DNA of 64,000 bases. Source: Streptomyces althioticus. Its GTDB lineage: Bacteria; Actinomycetota; Actinomycetes; Streptomycetales; Streptomycetaceae. The DNA is taken from assembly GCA_014649355.1 (NCBI GenBank), contig BMSW01000008.1, positions 248,001 to 312,000 of the forward strand. The letters are read 5' to 3'. Position numbers and translations under genes: made by a program. This document shows, piece after piece, positions 41,357 through 52,208 of this stretch (positions within the stretch are counted from its first letter, which is position 1; each line of letters opens with the position of its first letter). The notes under the pieces are model-generated. The model had not been told where the DNA came from. It was given only the letters and a program-made list of their open reading frames with translations, and did not search any database.

Positions 41357-41390
41357 CCCCGGCACACCACGAGACGACAGGGGAGTTCCC

Positions 41391-42095
41391 ATGACCGAGG
41401 ACACGCGGGTCACGCTCGTCACCGGAGGCGGCACCGGCATCGGCGCCGCCGTGGCGCGGCGGCTGCTGGAGGCGGGGGAGGCGGTCGCCGTCACCGGCCG
41501 GCGGGAGGAGCGGCTGCACGCGTTCGCCAAGGAACTCGGGGAGCCCCAGCGGCTGTTGACGCTCCCCGGGAACGCGGCCGACTACGCCGACGTGAGCGGC
41601 GCCGTCGACACCGTGCTGGCACGGTTCGGGCGGCTTGACGCCGTCGTCGCCAACGCCGGGTACGCCACGCACGACTCCGTCGCCGACGGCGACCCCGCCG
41701 GGTGGACGGACATGGTGCTCACCAACGTGCTGGGCCCCGCCCTGCTGATCCGGGCCTCCGTCGACGCGCTCCGGCGCAGCGGCGGGCGGATCGTGCTGGT
41801 GGGCAGCGTCGCCGGGTTCGTGCCCACGCCCGGCAATCTGTACGGCGCCACCAAGTACGCGGTGACCGGGCTCGCCGAGAACACGCGGCGACAGGTCACC
41901 GACTGGGGGATCGGGGTGACGCTGGTCGCGCCGGGCCGGGTGGAGACGCCGTTCTGGGCCGAGCAGGACGTGACGTCACTGGGGCGCATGCTCACCGCCG
42001 ACCAGATCGCCGGGTCGGTGGTGTGGGCGCTCGGCCAGCCGGCGGGGGTGGACGTGAACACCGTGGTCGTCCGGCCTCTGGGGCAGCCCAACTGA
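41391..42095 (+). CDS. Short-chain dehydrogenase/reductase
   Basis: 234-aa classical SDR. Cofactor motif TGGGTGIG at residues about 11-18, VANAG, catalytic Ser in VLVGSVAG and YGATK (Tyr-x-x-x-Lys). The Arg in VTGRREER after strand 2 favours NADP(H). Substrate unknown. ATG 41391 with AGGGGAG upstream. Single-gene unit ending in a strong terminator. Confidence 0.9.
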   Translation: MTEDTRVTLVTGGGTGIGAAVARRLLEAGEAVAVTGRREERLHAFAKELGEPQRLLTLPGNAADYADVSGAVDTVLARFGRLDAVVANAGYATHDSVADGDPAGWTDMVLTNVLGPALLIRASVDALRRSGGRIVLVGSVAGFVPTPGNLYGATKYAVTGLAENTRRQVTDWGIGVTLVAPGRVETPFWAEQDVTSLGRMLTADQIAGSVVWALGQPAGVDVNTVVVRPLGQPN

Positions 42096-42106
42096 CCGGT
42101 GCGCGA

Positions 42107-42153
42107 ACGCCGGTGGCCGGCCACCCGTCACCGCGGGGGCCGGCCACCGGCGT
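42107..42153. terminator. Strong bidirectional terminator
   Basis: A perfect 16-bp inverted repeat, ACGCCGGTGGCCGGCC (42107-42122) and its complement at 42138-42153, with a 15-nt loop, between the convergent SDR and aldo/keto reductase genes. Confidence 0.85.
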
Positions 42154-42161
42154 GCGGGCCG

Positions 42162-42995
42162 TCAGGCCTGGTTGAACTCGGCGGGGTGCAGACCGGTCCG
42201 CCGGTCCTCGTTCAGCGCGCTGATCGCCGCCAGGTCCTCGTCGTCCAGGGTGAACCCGAAGACGTCGATGTTCTCCTTGATGCGGGACGGCGTCACCGAC
42301 TTGGGGATGACGATGTTGCCCAGCTGGAGGTGCCAGCGCAGCACCACCTGGGCGGGCGTGCGGCCGTGCTTCTGCGCGATGGCCACGAGGGCCGGGATCT
42401 CCAGGATGCCCTTGCCGGAGCCGAGCGGGGACCAGGCCTCGGTGGCGATGCCCTGCTCCGCGTGGTACTCCCGGGAGGCGGCCTGCTGGAGGTGCGGGTG
42501 CAGCTCGATCTGGTTGACCGCCGGGACGACCGACGTCTCCCCGATCAGCCGCTCCAGGTGCTCCGGCAGGAAGTTGGACACGCCGATCGCGCGCACCCGT
42601 CCGTCCGACAGCAGCTTCTCGAACGCCTTGTACGTGTCGACGTACAGGTCGCGGGCCGGGGTGGGCCAGTGGATGAGGTACAGGTCGACGTAGTCGAGGC
42701 CGAGCTTCGACAGCGAGGTGTCGAAGGCCTTCAGGGTGGAGTCGTACCCGTGGTCGCTGTTCCACACCTTGGTGGTGACGAAGATGTCCTCACGGGGGAC
42801 GCCCGACCGCGCGACGGCCTTGCCGGTGCCCTCCTCGTTGCCGTAGATCGCGGCCGTGTCGATGCTGCGGTAGCCGGCCTCCAGCGCCGTCGCCACGGCC
42901 GTCTCGGCCTCCGCGTCCGGTACCTGCCAGACGCCGAACCCGAGCTGGGGCATCTCGACGCCGTTGTTCAGGGTGATCGGGGGGACCTTGCTCAC
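42162..42995 (-). CDS. Aldo/keto reductase
   Basis: 277-aa AKR of the 2,5-diketo-gluconate reductase type. The catalytic tetrad lies in YRSIDTAAIYGNEEGTGKAV (Asp, Tyr), FVTTKVWN (Lys) and YLIHWPTP (His). NFLPEHLERL, NQIELHPHLQQ and the C-terminal NADPH-binding region IVIPKSVTPSRIKEN are conserved. NADPH-dependent carbonyl reduction, substrate not predictable. The GTG start at 42995 follows AAGGA. ATACCC at 43027-43032 reads GGGTAT on the minus strand, a SigB-group -10 match 31 bp upstream, but without a clear -35. Confidence 0.93.
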   Translation of the reverse strand: MSKVPPITLNNGVEMPQLGFGVWQVPDAEAETAVATALEAGYRSIDTAAIYGNEEGTGKAVARSGVPREDIFVTTKVWNSDHGYDSTLKAFDTSLSKLGLDYVDLYLIHWPTPARDLYVDTYKAFEKLLSDGRVRAIGVSNFLPEHLERLIGETSVVPAVNQIELHPHLQQAASREYHAEQGIATEAWSPLGSGKGILEIPALVAIAQKHGRTPAQVVLRWHLQLGNIVIPKSVTPSRIKENIDVFGFTLDDEDLAAISALNEDRRTGLHPAEFNQA

Positions 42996-43078
42996 GAGCT
43001 CTCGATCCTTAGGTTGTGGTCAGGTGATACCCCCATCGTCAACGATCACGGCCCCCGCCGCATTCCTGACCGCGGAAT

Positions 43079-44905
43079 TCACGCCCGGTACAGTGCCTCG
43101 ACCTCGTCGGTGTACGCCTTCTCGATGGCCTTGCGCTTCAGCTTCAGCGACGGGGTGAGCAGCCCGTGCTCCTCGGTGAACGGCTGCGCCAGGATGCGGA
43201 AGGTGCGGATCGACTCGGCCTGCGAGACCAGGGTGTTGGCCGCGACCACCGCGCGCCGCACCTCCGTCTCCAGATCCGGGTCGCGCACCAGTTCGGCCGG
43301 GGAGAGCTGAGGCTTCCCCCGCATGGCCAGCCAGTGCTCGACCGCCTCCTGGTCCAGGGTGACCAGCGCGGCCACGTACGGACGGTCGTTGCCGACCACG
43401 ATGCACTGGTTGACCAGCGGATGGTCGCGCACCCGCTCCTCCAGCCCGCCCGGCGAGACGCTCTTGCCGCCGGACGTCACCAGGATCTCCTTCTTCCGCC
43501 CGGTGATGGTCAGATAGCCGTCCTCGTCCACGGACCCCAGGTCGCCGGTGGCGAGCCAGCCGTCGTGCAGCGTCTCGTCGGTGGCCTTCGGGTTGTTGAG
43601 GTAGCCCTGGAAGACGTTCTCGCCGTGCAGCCAGATCTCGCCGTCGTCCGCGATGTGCACGCTCACCCCGGGGATCGGCTGTCCGACCGTGCCGTAACGG
43701 GTGCGTTCCGGCGGGTTGGCGGTGGCCGCGGCGGTCGACTCGGTCAGCCCGTACCCCTCGTAGATGTGCACGCCGGCGCCCGCGAAGAACAGGCCGAGGC
43801 GCCGGTCCATCGCCGAGCCGCCGGACATGGCGTGCCGGATCCTGCCGCCCATCGCGGTACGGATCTTGGAGTACACGAGCTTGTCGAACAGCTGGTGCTG
43901 CATCCGCAGCCCCGCGGACGGGCCGGGACCGGTGCCCCAGGCTCTCGCCTCCATCGCGTCGGCGTACCGCACGGCCACGTCGACCGCCTTCTCGAACGGG
44001 CCCGCGCGCCCCTCCCGCTCGGCCTTGCGCCGCGCCGCGTTGAACACCTTCTCGAAGATGTACGGCACGGCCAGGATGAACGTCGGCCGGAAAGCGGCCA
44101 GATCGGGCATCAGCGCGGCCGCGTTGAGCTGCGGCTGGTGGCCGAACTTCACCTTGCCGCGGATCGCCGCGACCTCCACCATCCGCCCGAAGACGTGCGC
44201 CAGCGGCAGGAACAGCAGTGTCGACGCCTCGTCGCCCCGCTTGGAGTGGAACACCGGCTCCCAGCGCTCGATGACGGTGTCCGCCTCGTACATGAAGTTG
44301 CCGTGCGTCAGGACGCAGCCCTTGGGGCGGCCGGTGGTGCCCGAGGTGTAGATGATCGTCGCCACCGACTCGGGGGTGACCGCCCTGCGGTGCCGGTGCA
44401 CCACGTCGTCCTCGAGGTGGGCGCCCGCGTCGTACAGCTCCTGCACCGCGCCCGCGTCCAGCTGCCACAGCCGGCGCATCCGCGGCAGGCGGTCGATGAC
44501 CGTCGCGATGGTCATCGCGTGGTCCTCGTGCTCCACGATCGCCGCCGACACCTCAGCGTCGTGCAGCATCCACGAGCACTGCTCGGCCGACGAGGTCGGG
44601 TAGACGGGGACGACCTGGGCGCCGACCGACCACAGCGCGAAGTCGAAGAGCGTCCACTCGTACCGGGTGCGGGACATGATCGCGACGCGGTCGCCGAACC
44701 GGATCCCGCTCGCCAGCAGGCCCTTCGCCAGGGCGAGCACCTCGTCACGGAACTCGGCGGAGGTCACGTCGCGCCAGTGGCCGTCGTCGTCCTTGCGGCC
44801 GAGCGCGGCCCGCAGCGGCTCCTCCTCGGCGTACTGGAACACCACGTCGGCCAGACCGCCCACCGTGGGCGCCTGTGACAACGGAGGGTTGGTGAACTCG
44901 CGCAA
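43079..44905 (-). CDS. Long-chain acyl-CoA synthetase (AMP-dependent ligase)
   Basis: 608-aa FadD-type enzyme activating fatty acids to acyl-CoA. The P-loop TIIYTSGTTGRPKG, adenine motif EGYGLTESTAA, and hinge/C-terminal motifs WLATGDLGSVDEDGYLTITGRKKEILVTSGGKSVSP are intact. MREFTNPPLSQAPTVGGLADVVFQYAEEEP at the N terminus matches actinobacterial homologues. The start is probably TTG at 44905, with GGGGAG seven bases upstream, a rare start choice. Separated from the upstream LysR gene by 319 bp. Confidence 0.92.
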   Translation of the reverse strand: MREFTNPPLSQAPTVGGLADVVFQYAEEEPLRAALGRKDDDGHWRDVTSAEFRDEVLALAKGLLASGIRFGDRVAIMSRTRYEWTLFDFALWSVGAQVVPVYPTSSAEQCSWMLHDAEVSAAIVEHEDHAMTIATVIDRLPRMRRLWQLDAGAVQELYDAGAHLEDDVVHRHRRAVTPESVATIIYTSGTTGRPKGCVLTHGNFMYEADTVIERWEPVFHSKRGDEASTLLFLPLAHVFGRMVEVAAIRGKVKFGHQPQLNAAALMPDLAAFRPTFILAVPYIFEKVFNAARRKAEREGRAGPFEKAVDVAVRYADAMEARAWGTGPGPSAGLRMQHQLFDKLVYSKIRTAMGGRIRHAMSGGSAMDRRLGLFFAGAGVHIYEGYGLTESTAAATANPPERTRYGTVGQPIPGVSVHIADDGEIWLHGENVFQGYLNNPKATDETLHDGWLATGDLGSVDEDGYLTITGRKKEILVTSGGKSVSPGGLEERVRDHPLVNQCIVVGNDRPYVAALVTLDQEAVEHWLAMRGKPQLSPAELVRDPDLETEVRRAVVAANTLVSQAESIRTFRILAQPFTEEHGLLTPSLKLKRKAIEKAYTDEVEALYRA

Positions 44906-45224
44906 TCCCGCTCCCCGCTTCCTGGCGCTCGGACCGGTGCGGCAACACCGTCGTCCCGCACAGCGCGGTGAAAGCTACCCCACGGGTTCCAGGGGCGGGA
45001 GGGGGTCGAAAACCGCGCAAAGGGCGCGACACCGTCGATCGGTGAAGGAGAAACCTCGCAAGCGGGTAGGGTCCGGGCACAATCCTGACGGCGGAGTAAG
45101 TTTCGGTGCCGCAATCTCCACGGAATCTGTACGTCCCCATGGCCGGCGCATGGGGGGCGCGACGGCCTCCACCCAGCTCAGCGCACGGGCCGCCCGGACC
45201 GTCACCCCTCCGCGGACGTCGCCG
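44906..45224. other. 319-bp gap between the LysR gene and the acyl-CoA ligase gene
   Basis: Neither strand holds a convincing gene; the open frames are short, lack good ribosome sites and do not keep streptomycete codon bias. It must hold the ligase promoter and the LysR terminator, but I cannot point to clear elements. Confidence 0.5.
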
Positions 45225-46106
45225 TCACCCCTGTCCGCCGCGGTGCAGCCGGTCGCCGCCCGCCAGGATCGCCGCCGCGAGCGCGTCCGCCGCGCCCTGC
45301 GCCGAGGGCCGGCGCCGGCCGTGCACCACCACGAAGTCCACCGAGCCCGGCTCCGGCAGCCCCGCCCGCTCCGGCATCCGCACCAGCCCCGGCGGGACCA
45401 GCCCGCGCGCGTGCACCATCACCCCGAGCCCCGCCCGAGCCGCCGCGAGGAGCCCGTTGAGGCTGCCGCTGCTGCACACGATCCGCCACTGCCGGCCGTC
45501 CCGCTCCAGCGCCCGCAGCGCCAGGGCCCTGGTGATGCCCGGCGGCGGGTAGACGATCAGCGGCACCGGGCGGTGCGGATCGAGCCGCAGGCCCGGCGCG
45601 CCGATCCACACCAGCTCGTCCTGCCACACCAGCCGGTGCGGGTCCGGACGCGGGTCCTCCGGCCGCCGCTTGGCCAGCACCAGGTCCAGTCGGCCCGCCG
45701 CGAGCTGCTCGTGCAGGGTGCCCGACAGCTCGACCGTCAGCTCCAGATCGACCTCCGGGTGCTCGTGCCGGAACCGTTCGAGGATCTCCGGCAGCCGGGT
45801 CAGCACGAAGTCCTCGGACGCCCCGAACCGCAGCCGCCCGCGCAGCCGGGTGCCGGTGAAGAACTGCGCCGCCTGCTCGTGCACGTCGAGGATGCGGCGC
45901 GCGAAGCCGAGCATCGCCTCGCCGTCCTCGGTCAGCTCCACGGAGTGGGTGTCCCGGGTGAACAGCTGCCGCCCGGTGGCCTCCTCCAGCCGCCGCACGT
46001 GCTGGCTCACCGTCGACTGGCGCAGCCCCAGCCGCCGGGCCGCCTGCGTGAAGCTCAGCGTCTGCGCCACGGACAGGAAGGTCCGCAGGTGGGTCGGCTC
46101 GTACAT
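45225..46106 (-). CDS. LysR-family transcriptional regulator
   Basis: 293-aa LTTR. HTH at residues 5-62 (LRTFLSVAQTLSFTQAARRLGLRQSTVSQHVRRLEEATGRQLF), effector domain about 90-290 (LRFGASEDFVLTRLPEILERF). Start MYEPTHLRTF at 46106. It is divergent from the bile-acid-type transporter gene, the standard layout for an LTTR controlling its neighbour, so that transporter is the likely target. The effector is unknown. Confidence 0.93.
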   Translation of the reverse strand: MYEPTHLRTFLSVAQTLSFTQAARRLGLRQSTVSQHVRRLEEATGRQLFTRDTHSVELTEDGEAMLGFARRILDVHEQAAQFFTGTRLRGRLRFGASEDFVLTRLPEILERFRHEHPEVDLELTVELSGTLHEQLAAGRLDLVLAKRRPEDPRPDPHRLVWQDELVWIGAPGLRLDPHRPVPLIVYPPPGITRALALRALERDGRQWRIVCSSGSLNGLLAAARAGLGVMVHARGLVPPGLVRMPERAGLPEPGSVDFVVVHGRRRPSAQGAADALAAAILAGGDRLHRGGQG

Positions 46107-46137
46107 GCCCGGCAGCCTACTCCGGTCATCATGAACA

Positions 46138-46176
46138 CCGATCACAGTGAGAGCGGTGTACGGGATTCCCGATCAC
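46138..46176. promoter_or_regulatory. Direct repeats in the LysR/transporter divergent region
   Basis: CCGATCAC occurs twice (46138-46145 and 46169-46176), 31 bp apart, about three helical turns, between the two start codons. Candidate binding sites for the LysR regulator; a T-N11-A core is not obvious. Confidence 0.3.
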
Positions 46177-46296
46177 GGACCGGAGGAGCAGGATGGAGCG
46201 GGGACCCCTTGTCCCCGGCCGCCCGGGGCACCCGCTCCGGAGGACCGCACCGCCGAGCACACACCCGAGCACACACACCCGAGCACGTGGAGCACC

Positions 46297-47337
46297 GTGA
46301 AACGCCCGCACTGGCCGCGCTGGATGCCGATCGACCCGTACATCACGCTCCTGCTCGGCACGGTGGGTGTGGCCGCGCTGCTGCCCGCCCGGGGCACCGG
46401 CGCGGACGTCGCCTCCGGCGCCTCGACCGCGGCGATCGCGTTCCTCTTCTTCCTCTACGGCGCTCGTCTCTCCACCCGTGAGGCGCTCGACGGGCTCAAG
46501 CACTGGCGGCTCCACGTCACCGTCCTGGCCTGCACGTTCGTCGTCTTCCCGCTGCTGGGCCTGGCCTCCCGCGGACTCGTCCCGGTGTTCCTCGACGACC
46601 CGCTGTACCAGGGGCTGCTGTTCTGCACCCTGGTCCCGTCCACCATCCAGTCGTCGATCGCGTTCACCTCGATCGCCCGTGGCAACGTGCCCGCCGCGAT
46701 CTGCGCCGGCTCGTTCTCCTCGCTGGCCGGCATCGTCCTCACCCCACTGCTCGCCGCGGCGCTGCTCGGCGGCAGCGCGGGCGGCTTCTCCGGCGACTCG
46801 GTCGTGAAGATCGTGCTCCAGCTGCTGGTGCCGTTCCTCGCCGGGCAGTTCACCCGACGCTGGATCGGCGGCTTCGTCGCCCGCCACCGCAAGGTGCTGG
46901 GGCTCGTGGACCGCGGCTCCATCCTGCTCGTCGTCTACACCGCGTTCAGCGAGGGCATGGTGCAGGGCGTCTGGGGCCAGGTCAGCCCCGGCCGGCTCGG
47001 CGGACTGCTCGTCGTCGAGGCCGTGCTGCTCGCCGTGATGCTGGCGCTCACCTGGTACGGCGCCAAGGGCCTCGGCTTCGGCCGGGAGGACCGCATCGCC
47101 ATCCAGTTCGCCGGGTCGAAGAAGTCGCTGGCCGCCGGACTGCCCATGGCGAGCGTGCTGTTCGGCGCGCACGCCTCGCTGGCCGTGCTGCCGCTGATGC
47201 TCTTCCACCAGATGCAGCTCATGGTGTGCGCGGTCATCGCCAAGCGCCGCTCCAAGGACCCCCTCCCGGAGGTCACCGCGGAGGACCGAGCCGCACCGTC
47301 ACGAACCGAGGCCGGTACAGCGACACGTTCCGGCTGA
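46297..47337 (+). CDS. Bile acid:sodium symporter family transporter
   Basis: 346-aa membrane protein with about nine or ten helices, of the SBF-like (PF13593-type) group. Signature segments are FLFFLYGARLSTREALDGLKHWRLH, LVPSTIQSSIAFTSIARGNVPAAICAGSFSSLAGI and the GSKKSLAAGLPMASVLF motif in the last third. The physiological substrate is unknown; bile acids are unlikely in soil bacteria and organic anions are more probable. GTG 46297 with GGAG four bases upstream. The upstream region contains short CACACCCGAGCA-type repeats. The 3' end overlaps the convergent gene by 65 bp. Confidence 0.9.
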   Translation: MKRPHWPRWMPIDPYITLLLGTVGVAALLPARGTGADVASGASTAAIAFLFFLYGARLSTREALDGLKHWRLHVTVLACTFVVFPLLGLASRGLVPVFLDDPLYQGLLFCTLVPSTIQSSIAFTSIARGNVPAAICAGSFSSLAGIVLTPLLAAALLGGSAGGFSGDSVVKIVLQLLVPFLAGQFTRRWIGGFVARHRKVLGLVDRGSILLVVYTAFSEGMVQGVWGQVSPGRLGGLLVVEAVLLAVMLALTWYGAKGLGFGREDRIAIQFAGSKKSLAAGLPMASVLFGAHASLAVLPLMLFHQMQLMVCAVIAKRRSKDPLPEVTAEDRAAPSRTEAGTATRSG

Positions 47338-48499
47338 GCATCGCCGCCGCCGCGGACGTCTCCAGCCAGTTCACGTCGTGGCTCAGCACCAGCCGCCCGT
47401 CCCGGCTCAGCCCGGGGTGGGCCTGCGGGTTGTAGGCGGCGGTGCCGGGCGCGGGCAGCGCGGGGGTGAACCCGCCCGCCGGACCGTGCCACGGCCCTGC
47501 CGGGGAGCACGCCCAGTACGCCGTCACCGCCGCCAGGCCCTCCGCGCCGGCCGCCATGGTCAACAGCACGTACGTCCCCTCGTCCCGCGTCACCGTGAAG
47601 GCGCTGCCCACCCCGGTGCGCCGCCCGTCGCCCAGCACCGGCGCCGGACGGGCCCGCGCACGCCAGCCCGAGCCGTCCCAGAACTCCCAGGCGGCCGGGT
47701 CGGCGAGACCTCCCTCGGGCACCCGCGCCACATGGGCGTGCGAGGCCGGCCGGGCCGCGGGGCGCCCGTCGTCACCGCCGAACACGTACGTCCAGCCGTC
47801 CTCCTCGACCAGGGTGGTCCCGAACAGGACGCGGCGGGAGAGGTCGCCCACCTCCCGCTGGTCCAGCACCGTGGTCACCGACTCCAGGCGCAGGGCGGGC
47901 AGGGAGAGCGTGGCGACCTCGGTGGCCACCGGCTCCCCGTAGATCCACGGAGGAGCGGCGTGCCGGCGCACCCACAGCAGCACCCGCAGCACCCGCTCGG
48001 ACGCGCCGGGGGAGCGGGCCTCGACCCGGGCGGCGACCGGCCAGCGCCAGCTGCCCGGGGCCGGGTCGGGGAAGAGCGGGGCGGGGAGTGTGGACTCGGG
48101 CCTGCCGTCGCGCATCACCACCGCCGAGTTCCGCACCAGCGGCGCGGTGCCGTCCCGCCACACGTACGGCTCCCCCGCCGGGTTGGGCGGCCGGTGCACC
48201 CGGCCCAGGAAGGTGTCGGAGAACAGCCACAGCAGCCGCCCGTCCGGCAGCCGCACCGAGTGCGTGCCGTCCCCGCCGGTCCAGTCGTCGGTCCGGGCGT
48301 CGTCGTCGCCGTACCGGGCGAAGGCGGAGGTGAGCCGCGGCTCGGGAGCCCAGGAGACGACCGTTCGGGGCGCACACCCCGCGTCGCCGCCGTCGCCCTC
48401 CGACCGGGCGGTGACCAGCACGGCCCCGAGGACCAGGACCAGCACCGCGGCGATCCCGGTCCCCGTCCGCCGCCGTATGCGTACGGTGTCGCCGGGCAC
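47273..48499 (-). CDS. Secreted or membrane-anchored DUF4185/DUF5005-like protein
   Basis: 408-aa protein with one N-terminal hydrophobic segment (residues 14-32, GIAAVLVLVLGAVLVTA) acting as signal anchor or signal peptide. The remainder looks like a five-bladed beta-propeller: repeats around LPDGRLLWLFSDTFLG, TYVFGGDDG, WEFWDGSGW, YVLLTM and LSHDVNW recall DUF4185/DUF5005 proteins, which are related to glycoside hydrolases. Catalytic residues cannot be named. GTG 48499 lacks a Shine-Dalgarno site; an apparent promoter directly upstream suggests a leaderless mRNA. Convergent 65-bp overlap with the transporter. Confidence 0.72.
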   Translation of the reverse strand: MPGDTVRIRRRTGTGIAAVLVLVLGAVLVTARSEGDGGDAGCAPRTVVSWAPEPRLTSAFARYGDDDARTDDWTGGDGTHSVRLPDGRLLWLFSDTFLGRVHRPPNPAGEPYVWRDGTAPLVRNSAVVMRDGRPESTLPAPLFPDPAPGSWRWPVAARVEARSPGASERVLRVLLWVRRHAAPPWIYGEPVATEVATLSLPALRLESVTTVLDQREVGDLSRRVLFGTTLVEEDGWTYVFGGDDGRPAARPASHAHVARVPEGGLADPAAWEFWDGSGWRARARPAPVLGDGRRTGVGSAFTVTRDEGTYVLLTMAAGAEGLAAVTAYWACSPAGPWHGPAGGFTPALPAPGTAAYNPQAHPGLSRDGRLVLSHDVNWLETSAAAAMLSRNVSLYRPRFVTVRLGPPR

Positions 48500-48507
48500 G
48501 CCGGGTG

Positions 48508-48536
48508 ACGTTAGCGGCAGCGGGCGCGCCGGTCCA
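48508..48536 (-). promoter_or_regulatory. Putative promoter giving a leaderless transcript
   Basis: On the minus strand, TGGACC (48536-48531), 17 bp, TAACGT (48513-48508), then eight bases to GTG 48499. The -10 box fits TANNNT and the spacing is canonical. No ribosome site follows, in line with leaderless initiation. Confidence 0.45.
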
Positions 48537-48622
48537 CGGGGCCTCGGCCGAGGCGGGGCCCCGCGGCGCAGGGGGCGCTCCCCGCCGGTGGGGCCCCGCC
48601 GCCGTGCAGCGAGGGGGTGCGG

Positions 48623-49471
48623 TCAGGCCCGGACGGCCGCGGCCCGCAGGGCGATCCGCTCCTCACCCGCGTACACGTTCATGGAACTGCCCCGCAGGAA
48701 GCCCACCAGGGTCATGCCGGTCTCCGCCGCAAGGTCCACGGCCAGCGAGGACGGCGCCGACACCGCCGCCAGCACGGGGATGCCGGCCATGACCGCCTTC
48801 TGCGCCAGCTCGAACGAGGCCCGGCCGGAGACCATGAGGACCGTCCGCGAGAGCGGCAGGTCCCCGTTCTGCAGGGCGCGGCCGACCAGTTTGTCGACCG
48901 CGTTGTGCCGGCCCACGTCCTCCCGCACGTCGAGGAGCTCGCCGTGCTCGTCGAACAGGGCCGCCGCGTGCAGCCCGCCGGTGCGGTCGAAGACCCGCTG
49001 GGCCGCCCGCAGCCGGTCCGGCAGCTCGGACAGCAGCTCGGGCGTCACCCGCAGCGGCGGAGTGTCCGCGATCGGGTGACGGGTCGTGGTGCGCACCGCG
49101 TCCAGGCTGGCCTTGCCGCACAGACCGCACGACGAGGTGGTGTAGACGTTGCGCTCCAGCGTGATGTCCGGGATCTCCACCCCGGGCGCGGTCGCCACGT
49201 CGACCACGTTGTACGTGTTCGAGCCGTCGGCCGTCGCCCCGGCGCAGTAGACGATGTTCCGCAGGTCCGAGGCCGCCGCCAGCACGCCCTCGCTGACCAG
49301 GAAGCCGGCCGCCAGCGCGAAGTCGTCGCCCGGGGTGCGCATGGTGATCGCCAGGGGCTTGCCGTTCAGCCGGATCTCCAGGGGCTCCTCGGCGACGAGC
49401 GTGTCCGGGCGGGTGGAGACCGCCCCGTCCCGGATGCGGATCACCTTGCGTCGTTCCGTGACTCGTCCCAT
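48623..49471 (-). CDS. fdhD: Formate dehydrogenase accessory sulfurtransferase FdhD
   Basis: 282-aa FdhD. It transfers sulfur from a cysteine desulfurase to the bis-MGD cofactor, needed for formate dehydrogenase activity. The two catalytic cysteines are Cys115 and Cys118 in SSCGLCGKA. EEPLEIRLNGKPLAITMRTPGDDFALAAGFLVSEG and REDVGRHNAVDKLVG, NGDLPLSRTVLMVSGRASFELAQKA are conserved. The start MGRVTERRK is at 49471, 17 bases after the iron-sulfur subunit stop, making it the last gene of the formate dehydrogenase operon. Confidence 0.95.
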   Translation of the reverse strand: MGRVTERRKVIRIRDGAVSTRPDTLVAEEPLEIRLNGKPLAITMRTPGDDFALAAGFLVSEGVLAAASDLRNIVYCAGATADGSNTYNVVDVATAPGVEIPDITLERNVYTTSSCGLCGKASLDAVRTTTRHPIADTPPLRVTPELLSELPDRLRAAQRVFDRTGGLHAAALFDEHGELLDVREDVGRHNAVDKLVGRALQNGDLPLSRTVLMVSGRASFELAQKAVMAGIPVLAAVSAPSSLAVDLAAETGMTLVGFLRGSSMNVYAGEERIALRAAAVRA

Positions 49472-49488
49472 GTCCCTGTCCGTTCCGT

Positions 49489-50345
49489 TCAGTCCCGGTT
49501 CTGCACGTGCTGGTAGCCGAACCGGCCCTTGATGCACAGGTTGCCGTGGGTCACCGGGTTGTCGTGCGGCGACGTGACCTTCACGATCTCATTGTCCTGC
49601 ACATGGAGCGTCAGGTTGCAGCCCACGCCGCAGTAGGCGCACACGGTCGTCGTGCGCGTCTGCCGCGACTCGTCCCACGTACCCGCCTCCCGCATGTCGA
49701 ACTCCGACTTGAACGACAGCGCCCCCGTGGGGCACACCTCGATGCAGTTGCCGCAGTACACGCACGCCGAGTCGGTCAGCGGCGCGTCGTGCTCCACGGC
49801 GATACGGGCGTCGAAGCCGCGGCCCGCGACGGAGATCGCGAAGGTGTTCTGCCACTGGTCGCCGCAGGCGTCGACGCACTTGTAACAGAGGATGCATTTG
49901 CCGTAGTCGCGCACGTAGAGGTCGTTGTCGACGCGCGGCTCCTCGTTCACCCGGGCGGCGTCCGGGCCGAAGCGGTCCGGCTTCGCCTCGTACTCCTTCA
50001 GCCACTCGGCGACCCGGGGCGTCGTCGACAGGTCGACCGAGGAGGCGAGGAGCTCCAGGACGACCTTGCGGCTGTGCCGGGCCCGCTCGGTGCCGGTGCG
50101 CACCTCCATGCCCGACTCGGCCTTGCGCGAGCAGGCCGGGACCAGCGTGCGCGCGCCCTCGACCTCGACCACGCAGACCCGGCAGGCGTTCTTCGGGGTG
50201 AGCGTGTCGCCCTCGCACAGCGTCGGGACGTCCTTGCCCGCGGCCCGGCAGGCGTCCAGGATCGTCGACCCCTCGGGCGCCCGGACCGGCTCACCGTCCA
50301 GGGTGAACTCCAGCAGACGGCGGGGGATCCCCAGCGGTGTCACGG

Positions 50346-50349
<4 letters not shown>
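49489..50349 (-). CDS. Formate dehydrogenase iron-sulfur subunit carrying the split-off N terminus of the catalytic subunit
   Basis: 286-aa ferredoxin-like subunit. Residues about 12-80 are a 2Fe-2S domain (TLCEGDTLTPKNACRVCVVEV). The NuoG-type bridging segment and two 4Fe-4S motifs follow (KCILCYKCVDACGDQW, SACVYCGNCIEVCPTGAL). The last 45 residues are the N-terminal 4Fe-4S domain of a molybdopterin oxidoreductase (VCAYCGVGCNLTLHV, NLCIKGRFGYQHVQNRD), normally at the start of the catalytic subunit. Here it has been left on this subunit, and the large subunit begins just after it. The start at 50349 overlaps the diaphorase stop (ATGA). Confidence 0.92.
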
Positions 50350-52202
<1,853 letters not shown>

Positions 52203-52208
52203 GCTCGC

